Of a stretch of 64,000 bases of DNA, positions 10,129-22,500 are shown piece after piece. The notes under the pieces are model-generated. The model worked only from the letters and a program-made list of their open reading frames with translations, had not been told where the DNA came from and made no database searches. Position 1 is the first letter of the stretch. The number at the start of each line of letters is the position of its first letter. Both the position numbers and the translations under genes were made by a program. This stretch comes from Vanessa cardui (Eukaryota; Arthropoda; Insecta; Lepidoptera; Nymphalidae): contig NC_061141.1 of assembly GCF_905220365.1 (NCBI RefSeq), positions 2,735,501 to 2,799,500 on the forward strand. Direction: 5' to 3'.

Positions 10129-12458
10129 TCAATATCTTCTAAATTGTTTCCTGAATTTCTCATAGTGATAATCATCTGTAGCTCGTTCACCCTTTGCTTT
10201 CTTAACTATTTTATTAACACTTTCATCGATCACATTCGGTTCAACCTTTTTACTTTCTGGCTTTTCAACTTTTCTTTTTTTTGAATTAGCACTATCTAAA
10301 TTAAATCTATTGTGTTGAACAAAGTTGACTGCCATATTCGTGGGTACAAACTGCGACGGTCCATCTTTTTTGTTATGCCTTTCCCACAAAAGTTTCATTT
10401 TAGCTTCCTCAGTTGCTTCAATGTTTTTTATTTTCGCATCAATACCAAGATCTACTTCCGGTATACCACTTAGCATTTGGTTGGACAACATCTCTTCAGA
10501 TCTGTGTGCAGCCGACGCACGTAAGTGTTCTGGTAGAGAAAGTAAAGCTGCTTCCTCAGGTGCTAAGTATTTCAGTGCCTCACCTTCATCATTATCTTTT
10601 TTGTTATCATCATTTCCTTCTAAAAATTTTATATTACCATTAATGAATATTCATCTTAATTTAAGTCATAAATAATTATGATAAATAAAATAAAAACTAA
10701 CATTTAACAAATATGCAACCAAATTGGCTCAGTAACTATTACAATAGTAATTATAAAATCAAATTGTAGCGAATAACCTATAACTTTACCCGCTGGTAGA
10801 GTTTTGTACCCATAACCCAAATAGTATATTATATTCTACTGGCAAGCAGCAATATTTGTCAATTGTGTTCAGGTTTAAAAAGTAATTAAGCCAGTATACT
10901 ACAAGCACAAGACCCATAAAATTTAGATGCTATGGGACTCGTGGTTGTTACCTAATCTGGTGACACATTGCTAACATGAGGATTGACTAATATTTCTTAC
11001 AATATCAATATGTATGGTCAGTGGTAACCTGCAAGCTTTATGAAATAAAATAAATAAAAAATAATTTAATCATTTAAATTAAAAACTTGACTGATCTTTA
11101 CATATATATACAATTTACATACAAATTCGCTTCTTACATCACTTATGCACCAAAAACTAATAAATCTAAGATGTTATGGATAATACACATTACAATCATA
11201 CAATCTGAGAGCTATTACATTGATCAATATTTAATATACTTGAAATAGAATTTGGCTCTGAGTATAGGAATTATATGATGCTGCATAGTGATTAATTTTT
11301 GATAAAAGTTAGCAAAGAGATTTCCTTCTCAAACCAACATAATTTTTTTTTTTTTTTATATGATTTTTTATTTCAATATGATACATCTACTGTGGATTAG
11401 TATCATAGCAAAGCCTATTAGACATTGTCCTGCCTGTGTACATATACCTACCAGCATAAATGATGTGCTATGGCGAGTTAGAACATAAAAATACATATAT
11501 GTAACAAGCATTTTTCATCTATTTGTAACATCAGTTGATACAGACAAATGGGCTAACTAATACGTGATGTAAGAGGTTACCATAGTTTGTTTAGATAATA
11601 AATATAAATATAATACCTTCACTAATGGGCCACCATTCTTGGTAGCTAAGAAGTTATACCAATTGTGCCTGTAGTTAACTACAGTAAATAACTTTTAATT
11701 TACATTAATGATATATCAAGGGTAAATTTAATATTGTTGTATAAAACTTAAATAAATATCATTACGGCCTATTTGACGTAATTCCGAGTCCATAAGTTAT
11801 GATATTTTTTCTTAATTTTCTCCAAACGCTACAGTTTCGCTTATAGCTAATATTGTTGTAAACAGGGACCGAACCTCTAACATATACAACACAAACTCGT
11901 GGTGTTTTTTACTAAAACTAACTCGAAATAAATAGTAAACATTTCATAAAACTACCCACATTGGTTTCGACAAAATACCGATGAGTTAAAAATTAATATA
12001 CTAAGAGATAAAATATCACATTCGAACTTACCTTTTCGCTTGGCTAGCTGCTCTTCTATGTATTTCATCATTTCTTCATCTTCGTCACGTTTATTTGTTT
12101 CAGCAGAAAATTGGGTGCCAATGCCAGTGTCGTATGCGTCATCAACCTGTTTAACTTTCCCACTTTTCAAAGCCTGCATGTTCACCATACCACCAGCTTT
12201 TATATTATATGGGTCCTTGCAAGTAACTTCTTCAACCAACGACGTTTTTTGTCCTGTTGCTAGAGCAATAATGCTCACGCCATTCGGTCTTTCTCGTAAT
12301 TTCTGTATTTCTTTGGCCTCCTGTAGCCTAGCTAAAATAAATTCCTCGTCTTCAGAATCGTCATCTTCAGTTTTTATTCTTTGCCGTATGTTTTTCTTTT
12401 TTTTTGGTTTAAATTTAATTTCTTCTACTTCGGCTATGGATTCTTTAGATTCGTCCAT
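10129..12458 (-). CDS. C9orf78: C9orf78/TLS1 family spliceosome-associated protein
   Basis: Two exons on the minus strand: 12458-12032 and 10619-10129, joined in phase (GT at 12031-12030, AG at 10621-10620), giving 305 aa. The N-terminal half is charged (PKKKKNIRQR, DDDSEDEEF) and then carries the family hallmarks LRERPNGVS, GTQFSAETNKRDEDEEMMKY and EEQLAKRKG. Exon 2 holds EEMLSNQMLSGIPEVDLG, FVPTNMAVNFVQHNRFN and the C-terminal ATDDYHYEKFRKQF. These blocks match human C9orf78 (HCA59) and fission yeast Tls1, nuclear proteins of late spliceosomes that bind the BRR2 helicase (family knowledge). Length is close to the human protein. No breaks are seen. The start is the first ATG before the conserved acidic region and is not preceded by an in-frame alternative. 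It lies head-to-head with malate synthase. Confidence 0.95.
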
Positions 12459-13547
12459 TATTTATTGTTTTTATAATTGATATTTTACAGGAATTTATAG
12501 TTATATATTATTATATGTGGACTCCAGAAAACAATAACTAATTCGTATGGTAGAATTGTTAGAACTACAAAAATGAAAAAAATCACGGACGAGAGTCGAG
12601 ACTTCACGCGTTCACATGGTTGACGTTAATAAAATGTTACCAACTCGAACGTTGACTTAGCTTGAAGGATTGGATATTATTACTAAATATTATTATAATT
12701 AAAAATAAAAACAAATTGAGTTTGTTAATTGTTCTTCAATGTTCGATTTAAATTGTATTTCTTTATTTTGTGTTTTTTCTCTTTCTTTTTTAAACTAAGT
12801 AATTAACATGTTAACTCTAAAGTTAGTGACAACCTAATTTTGTTAAGTTTTTTTATACGAATTATGATTGCGCCATTGTTGGAACGATAATAGACATATT
12901 TCGTTCATCTTCTTGTCTTGTAAACTTTTAAGCAACTTTTTATATTTCATCAAAATTATTCATATTTTTGTAGGCAACACATAAAAGTCGGTAGAATAAA
13001 AGTAGATAAAAAAAACTCAAGTTTAAATAACGTATTTTTATATTTGAAAATTTCTGGTTACAAATAAAAATATATGTAATACACCGATTTGAAGTAGAAA
13101 TTAACTCGTAAAACTTGTATAAAGACAATCTTAAAGTAATATTTCAAAATATTGGTTTGATTTATAAATATATCAGTAACGTATTTTATTTCGCAGTGGG
13201 ATAATTTTCCGTTCCTTACAAGTATTGTTTTGACCCAGTATATTATAATACTTTGGGCGAGTATGTTTAATATGTACTTAGCTTTATGGTCATTTGAAAT
13301 AATCTTTGTCTACGATAGTCTTAACTCATTGTTATCTATGTGCTTATCAGCTAAACTTCAAACTTCAAAATAAACTTTGATAAGCAGAAGATAAATAAAT
13401 ATAACATACAATGATAAATTTATTTCAGTTCGATATTGAGAAGCTTAAATGCGGTTGCTTTTATAGTTTAAAATTTCGTAAAAAAATTATTAGAAAATAT
13501 TAAATTTGTATAATTTATAGTGTTAACTAGAACGAAAGTATTAAATA
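12459..13547. promoter_or_regulatory. divergent intergenic region between C9orf78 and malate synthase
   Basis: About 1.1 kb separates the two start codons, which face away from each other, so promoters and 5' UTRs of both genes must lie here unless there are hidden 5' exons. I see no TATA arrangement I would defend. The sequence is AT-rich and shows no clear repeat copy. Confidence 0.5.
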
Positions 13548-16500
13548 ATGGCTGGTGTTTTATTATTACAATCTTCCCCGCCTAAATTGGAGGAAATTCA
13601 AAAACGAATTTTTAATAAAGACGCTCTCGAGTTCTTAGCAAAGTTGCATAGAGAATTTGATTATAAAATCGATCAACTTTATAAAACTAGGCTAAATACA
13701 GCAGTCGTTTTAAAATCAGGTTCGCCTTTAAAGTTTAAAGAATCTGCGGAAAGGAAAGACAGTACATGGAAGATAGCTCCATTACCTCCTAGGCTAAAGT
13801 ATGTATTTTTCTTAAAATCTATTATTAATTAGCTACATATAGAAATAAAACACGTAATTAGCTCTTATTAATAATTAATATGTATGGCACACGTTCACAA
13901 ATAATTGTACAGTTGTAATTTTTTTTCTAGTAATCGTCATTTAGATTTAGGCGATGTGTCAGCATCGAATTCAGCACATTTCATTGCTGCGTTAGACTCA
14001 GATGTTCAAGGTGTACAGGTGGACTTTGACGATGGACACTGTCCAACATGGAGAAACCAATTGCTTGCGTACAACAATATCAATCTTGCTGTGAATGGTA
14101 AACTTCCTGGAGCGCCAATTAGTATTACCACTTGTCCCATTTTAATGCTTCGACCAAGAGCATGGAATATGATAGATCATGATATTCTGGTGAGTATTTA
14201 TTTTTATTTCCATATATATGACCTATGATATGAGACATCACATAATGTATGTGATGTTGTCTCATGTATATGATAATTAACATCTAAATTCACAGCACTC
14301 ACACAATTAAAAAAAAACAGATTCGTATCTAAATTTACAGCACTCGCACATTTAAAAAAAAAATTTATTGCATTGTATGAAATCACGAATAAACCTCCTT
14401 TGAGGAAGAGAAAGTTTCGTACGCATATTATTGATAGAGTTGGCAATTGTCAAGCTATAAATGTTAAAATTATATTCTATAAACCACGGAACACCAACCA
14501 CAAATATATATAACATATACAACATTATTATTTACCATATAATCTTACAGGCATAGAAATTAAAAAAATATATTTCTTATAAGCTACACATATCATGACT
14601 GCGAGATGGCAATAATGCTAGCATTTAACAACATCGATTTACTAAGCAAGATATAAAGCCTGTTACTATATAATTTAATAGAATTCAATTATAAGTTTTA
14701 TAATTTTTGTAGATAGATGGTAAAGAAGCAATAGGCGCTCTAGTTGATTTCGGTATTCTCATGTTCCACAATGGCAAGAAACTGTATGAAGCGAACAGTG
14801 GTCCATACTTTTATCTATCCAAGTTAGAAGGGGCATCCGAAGCTCGTCTTTGGAATGAAATATTTGTATGGACACAGAAACAACTTGACATACCTCAAAA
14901 AACTATAAAGGCATGCGTGTTGATAGAAAATATTGTATCGACATTTGAAATGGATGAAATATTATATGCACTGAAGGATCATTGCATCGGTTTAAATTGT
15001 GGTATTTGGGACTACTGTGCTTCAATTGTCGCTAAGTTTGGTATGGACCATTATATTTTAAAGACTAACAGACTAAAAATTCAAATAATGAATTGCTGCA
15101 TAATTTTTTTTTTTTAATTGTTCATAATTCTTTCAGACAGTATTTGCCTGTGTTATATTTGTAAATTTTAAAACAACCTAAGGATTTATTTTTATGACTA
15201 AGGGTAAACTTACACTTATTATAATGCGATAGATATAACCATACAACATGTCTAAGTTTTACACTGGCTCACTCAACCTTTTAAATGAAACTCATTTGTG
15301 ATAAGTTTTGCTTATCTTGTTAGTTACTAAGTCCTTAGTCAATATAAACAACAGAATAATTTCTTTACAAGTTTGACTCACTATATTTACATACACCGGG
15401 TTACCAGTAAATAATAAACATTCCTTACAGGGGATCGAAAAGAGTTTTTATTGCCCGATAGAAATAAATATGTGAATATGGATCAAAAGTTTCTAAACAG
15501 TTATATGAAATTAGTTGTTAATACTTGCCATTCGCGGGGCGCTCTGGCGACAGGGGGCATGGCGGCCGCTGTGCTCCAGCCGGGCACCGATGGAACTGAC
15601 GAATCGTAAGTCTATCACCTATATAACCCATCAAAAAGCTTGTATCTTATGTGTCTAGTGGTTACCTTATGTGCAATCCCAGAGTCGGATTTAAAGGTCT
15701 GGAGGCCCCCGAGCCACAAAGCAATGGGGGCCCTAGACAAACAGAAGCGTAAATACCCTAATAATCATATTATTATGAATTAATTAGATCTTTTTATTTC
15801 AATCAGTCAGCTATTTACTTTTATCGGTAACTTTTAAAATATTAAGTAGTAACTTTATTATAATTTGGTATGATATTAGTAACATTACTATATCTCGGTA
15901 TTTGTTAACTCGTTGAAAACTGACGTGGCCCCCTCATGTGGAGGCCCCAGGCAGTTGCCCCGGTTGCCCTCCCCTAAATACGGCCCTGTGCAATTCCCAA
16001 AATCCTGAGGTCTTCCCCCGTTCAGATCATTTAAAAGCAGTTTAGGCTTCCAGATAATAAAGTCTCAATGATTGATTAACAGCAGTATTTCTTCGCGTTG
16101 TTATTTTTTTTTATGGCATAGGTTGGCGGGCGAGCATATGGGCCACCTGATGGTAAGTGGTCACCATCACCCATAGACAATGAAGTTGTAAGAAATATTA
16201 ACTATTCCTTACATCGTCAATGTGCCACCAACCTTGGCAACTAAGATGTTATGTCCCTTGTGCCTGTAGTTACACTGGCTCACTCACCCTTTAAACCGGA
16301 ACACAACAATACTGAGTACTGTTATTTGGCGGTAGAATAACTGATGAGTGGGTGGTACCTACCCAGACGGCTTTGCACAAAGCCCTACCACCAAGTATTG
16401 TTACTATTTTGGCGTTCTATAAGCAGGGCCGTTTTTAACCTATCGGATTTATAGTAGGATAATGGGGCCCTTATGACTGTCAGAACTCTCTTTTGTTAGA

Positions 16501-19500
16501 ATAGATAAAGAAAGTACATGAAAAAGTTATAGATTTATTTTTATTAACATATTTGTATACTATCTACTTATTTATTTGATTTGAAGGGGCCCCTATCGAT
16601 CGTGGGGCCCTACCCTAAGGGCCCATTGGAAGAAGGGGTCTGTTTATGAGTAATACGTAACCTATAGCATTTGGTTGACTTCAAAATAAATATTCTTATC
16701 TTGTAACCAATAATACTCGTACTAACCGGATTAAGTATATGATACCAAAGATCAATACTGATAAAAATATTTATATAACAATAGAGAACAATACTTTATC
16801 TAATTAATTTAAAAAATCACGTTTACAACGTTGTTATCGTTAATTTCTAATGCACATCGTTACAATGTTATAGTCTTAATTATAAAATAACTCTTATTGC
16901 TATTAGTATAAAGTACATTTTGTATTGTAAATAGTTGTGTCAATAAATAGCTTATCTGAGAATTTTATGTAACAAGGCAGAGGTGATCGGTTCACTTGCT
17001 TGTACTTACAACTTTAATGTCTAGTTGAAAATCATTTCCTAACCAATTTCAAACAGAAGATTCTCAAAAGAAATTAGCCATCACATATTTACACAGCATA
17101 TGTATAGTACGACACAAATTAGATGTAGCATCGGAAAATGCAATGAAACCGATTACTGCCGATTCACACAAACAATAGAAACAGCTGCCTATCGCGCCAT
17201 TCGACGCTATTCGTAGCTATAGATTCTCGCATCAGTTCGAACAGTGAAAGCAAGTGCATGTAAATTGACGAATATATTAGGTGATATGATATTACAAGTT
17301 ATTACGTTTGCGTAAAGATTATATTCACGTAAGAAATAAATATTGATAATATGAGAGAGCGTATTTAATTCGGATGTGATCGGTTTTACGAATTTTGCCG
17401 ATGATACATCTAAGTTGTTTCGTATTATACACACATCTACAAGTATGCATAAACAATATATTACCTTAGCCTCATAATCTAAGGGACAGCAAATTAACCA
17501 ATGGCCTTACTTTAGTTCCAAGCATACCGCTATTTTGTAGAGTCCAGAGTCGAGATGGCCCAGTGGTTAAAACGCGTGCATCTTAACCGATGATTCCGGA
17601 TTCAAACCCAGGCAAGCACCGCTGATTCATGTGCTTAATTTGTCTTTATAATTATATTAATATAATTGTCTTTATCTCATGCTCAGCGGTGAAGGAAAAC
17701 ATCGTGAGGAAACCTGCATGTGACAAATTTCTATGAAATTCTGTCACATATGTATTCCACCAACCCGCATTGGAACAGCGTGGTGGAATATGTTCCAAAC
17801 CTTCTCCTCAAAGGGAGAGGAGGCCTTTAGTTCAGCAGTGGGAATTTACAGGCTGTTATTGTTATGCCGCCATTTTCTTGTCTGCTAATGAAAATATTCC
17901 GACTAATAATCTAATAACTAATTTTTGCACTGTGATTGAAAGTTCAGAGTCAAAAATATACATTTTTAAGATTTATAACAAAATAAAAACAGTTAGGATT
18001 ATATTATGTAACGGGATGTCTCTTAAGATTCACCCTATTCCAACAAAGAATAAAAAAGCGGAATAAATAGCATTTGACAGATATACGCGATATCAGTGCG
18101 CGATATACGTCGCAATGTGAAATATATAGTATCATAAATAAAAGATATTTTAATCAAGATCTGTATGTAGTGTATAAAACAGCATAATACGCATTTTTAA
18201 CTTTGCCGATTCGTAAATTCAAATCGTTTGTAAAAATACATTGGTAAAAAAGACATATTATTCTATACATGATTTTATAGATGTTAAAAAAAGCGTGGAG
18301 TTAATACCTGTTGACTTCCAGGCAGGATACATTACATACGTCATACATATATAATTGTATTTAACTAATATGATTTTTAAATGTTGAAACAGAGTAGCTA
18401 CTGAGTTCCTTGATCTATTTTCCGACCCGGTGGTAGCTTCACTTCATTGTTAAATGACGATTCAAAAGTGCTTGTAAAAGCCTACTTGAATAAAGTTTAT
18501 TTTGATTTGATTTGATATATTAAAATCAATCAGTACAGACATATCTATTGTTAATACAGTTTATTGTTACAAATGACATTTAGATATTTTAACTTAATAC
18601 AATGAACATTATAATCAGTATGATAATCTTACCCTCAATTACTCTCGACATCCGAGCCCCAAACTAACTGGGAACTAATGTATTCACAGTGCTTTTAAAA
18701 CCTTTAACACTCCTTACATTATTAAATTTATTGATTTCGAGATATTTACTATGTTTTTTATTTTTGTTGGGTGGAGCTCGATATTAGTGTACATAAAATA
18801 AATATAACTTGTGACAATGGTAGGGGTGAAAGTGACAATAGTAGTGGTGACCGGTGTTTACGCAGCAAACGTACGAGAAAGGAGGTAGTCCGATATGGGC
18901 ACTTCTAACATTATCAACATCTACCCGCAAACTTCATTCTCGTGAACAAGACATTTGTAGATAATGACAAAATATCGAGCTCCACTGGACAAAAATAAAA
19001 AACATGGCAAATATCCCGAAATCAATAACTTTAATAATAAATATAACCATGTTAATTTAAAATCTTACTCCTTACATTTTGTCAAACTCATCGCTACGAT
19101 CAACCCGCATATAACTTAGTATTTATATTACTAGAATTAGATTTATATTCTTTAGAACCTTGTCTTTTTCAAGTTAGCTGGTTGTAAATACTGTTTCGAT
19201 GTTATTTCTCAAAATATTTTTTTACATCTACCGTCAATCATAACTATTTGTATTTTTTATAAATAGCGATGAATTTACAATAAAAGTAAAAAGTAAAGTA
19301 ATAGTCTGTGAATCTGCCACTGCTGGGATAAGGCCTCCTTCCATTATGGAGAGGGTTTGGAACATTTTCCACGCTGTTCCAATGCGGGTCGGTGGAATGC
19401 ACATGTGGCAGAATTTCGATGAAATTAGACACATGCAGGTTTCCTCACGATGTTTTCATTCACCGCCAAGAACGAGATTAATTATAAACACAAATTAAGC

Positions 19501-22500
19501 ACATATATATATTGGTGCTTGCTTGGGTTTGAACCACTGGGCCATCTCAGCTCATGTACAACATATATTGCTTATTTTTAAATAGCTTACAGTTGTTTTT
19601 TATTGCCTTGACCTGATTGTAATTATAGTCCCCGGAATCTGTATAAGCGAATCGTTAAATAAAAGAAGCAGTTTAGATCAGTGGCGTAGCTAGGTGAGGA
19701 AGGGCCCCGGTGCATAGAAAAATAATCGGGCCTCTCTTTCCCATCCCTCTTTAACTAATAATGACCCTTTAAAATTATTGATGCCAAATAAGAAATCTTG
19801 TGCGCAGGGTCGTGATTTTCTAGCTTCAGAAGCTTAAGGTTTAGTTTAGGGGGCCCCCTGAACTCCGGGGTCCTGGTGCACTGCACCAACTGGCCCTACG
19901 ATAGCTACGCTTCTGGTTCAGATATAAATAAATATTTCCAGGTCAAAGATCATAGTGAACAAAGTGCTCGAAGCCAAGCTGAAGGAAATAGAGGCCGGTG
20001 TCGACGGTTTCATGGTGTACGATTCGCGTATCGTACCACATGTAAATGAGGTTAGTGATCCTTTATAACTTAACGTATTCTTTCTTTATTCTAGAGTCGA
20101 GATGGCCCAGTTGTTAGAACGCGTGCATCTTATGATTGCGGGTTTAAAACCAGGCAAGCACCGCTGATTCAAGTGCTTAATTTGTCTTTCTAATTCATCT
20201 CGGGCTCAGCGGTGAAGGAAAATATCGTGAGGATCTGCATGTGACAAATTTCATAGAAATTCTGCCACATGTGTAATCCACCAACCCGCATTGGAACAGC
20301 GTGGTGGAATATAATCCAGACCTTCTCTTCAAAGGGAGAGGAGGCCTTTAGCCCAGCAGTGGGAATTTACAGGCTGTTGTTGTAAGGTATTCTTCCGCCA
20401 ACAGCAGTACGCCAAGTTTCCGATTCCGCAAAGTCAATAAATCCTTCTTGGGGCAAGGTATCCGTTTCTCTAATAAAATTCCGCAGACATTTTTAACTTT
20501 GTCGTTTCGTAAATTCAAATCGTTTGTAAAAAATTCATTGGTAGAAAAGGCATATTATTCGATGCAAGATTTTATAGATGTTAAAAAAGCGTGAAAATTA
20601 ATACCTGTTGACTTCCAAGCAGGATATATTAATTTAAATAATTGTATTTAACTAACATGACTATATTTTACAAATGTTGAAAAAAAAGTACCTACTGTGT
20701 TTCTTGCTGATTCTTCTCAGTAGAATCTACTTTCCGAACCGGTGGTTGCTTCACTTTATATAGTTTAGTGACGATTCAAACGTTCTTGTAAAAGCCTATT
20801 TGAATAAAGTTTATTTGACTTTGTGTACTTAATTATTATTGCTAATTAATGAAATATACATTTTATTTAATGTTCTACTGTATTAAAAACTAAAACAAAA
20901 ACCGATGTACGATCGGCTTATGATAAACATAGCACGGGTTCAAACCCAGGCAAGCACCATTGAATACTCATGTGCTTAATTTGTTTTTATAATTCACAAA
21001 AATACACTGTGACGAAACCTACATGTGCCTAATTTCATAGAAATTCTGCCACTTGTGTATTCCACCAACCCGAATGGGAACAGCGTGGTGAAATATGTTC
21101 AAAAAGCACCTTCTCCTCAAAGGGAGAGGCCTTAGCCCAGTTGTGGGAAATTTACGGGCTGTTGTTGTTGTTGTTGTTGTTGTTTTTATGGTCGACGCCC
21201 CCAATCGTCTTACATAATAAATGGCCTCTAACTGGGATTACTTCTCACGGTTCAGCTTCATGGTTTTAGTTTTTTTTTAATTACATGATGCCTTGAGAAC
21301 TTCTATTGTTAGCGATTTTTTTGTTTTAAATCTAAGGAAATACAGCACAATGATTTTTTTGTATTTTATATTGAAATGTAACAAAAAGAAAATCGATGCC
21401 GATTTTGTAGCAAAAAGTTTCTATAGCATGGAATTCACTACCATCATTGAATTCCGAATTGTCTGAAAATGTTGGCGTTGATAAATCGTGATCTAGAATG
21501 CCATGGAATAAAATGTACAATTTAACCTTTGTTGATTAAAATCTTTAACTTTTATTAGTGCAATGTACAGTAGCGGATTTACCAGTAGGCTAAGTAGGTT
21601 GGAGCCTATGGCGGCAGATTTAGAGGGGCGGCAAATTTAGCCCAATTTTTTTAATCTTTCAGTAAATCTTATATGTAAACACATTACGTCCGTAATTCGT
21701 ATACTCGTCAGTCGTCACTACATAGCGATTTGTAAATATAAATATAATCTAGTAACTAACAGAAATATCAAATAATTTATAATCATATTAATGATCGGAA
21801 AAACCTATCTAATGAGGACGGTAGAACACAAATCATAAAGTTGCAATTCAAGATACACTATGTTAGTTAAACTACATGTATACTATAGCATATATTATTA
21901 GAAGTATTTGATCCACGCTTTTTTATAATATACATAATTTTGTGTTAAATAGTATGCCTTTTTATTTAAACTTTCAACAAATGAATTTAAGAATCGGCAA
22001 AGTTAAAAGTATTTTCCGTATTTTACTATAGACACGCGTACCATGCTCCAAGAAGGATTTATTGATTTTTGAGAGTCGGAAACTGGGTCCAAGCCTTACT
22101 TTTCGAAATCACCGAATATAACTGATTGTATCAGTGATCAATGTTATAGTAATACAACTACATAGATAAATTATATAATTTTAGCTCTGGAAGAAAAGCG
22201 GTGCAAGTCCAAATCAGATTCATCGCATATTAGACCTTAAGGTAACACCAGAGGATCTATTATTGATTCCAAGCGGTGGCGTGACTATGCAAGGTTTGAA
22301 ACACAACGTGGCGGTTACGATCCTCTTCATATACCACTGGTTGGCGGGAATCGGACATTTCTTCTATAACGGTAACGTCGAAGATTCGGCGACTGCAGAA
22401 ATTTCTAGAACACAGATCTGGCAGTGGATTCGGTTTTCGGTTAGTTGCATGTTTTTTTTTTTTAAACTTTTTTATATTTTATACGCATTATATGGAAAAC

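Noticed and set aside
11340..11700. Very diverged repeat B copy in the C9orf78 intron
   Set aside because: ATGGGCCACCATTCTTGG and TTGTGCCTGTAGTTA are suggestive, but the match is too broken to annotate with limits.
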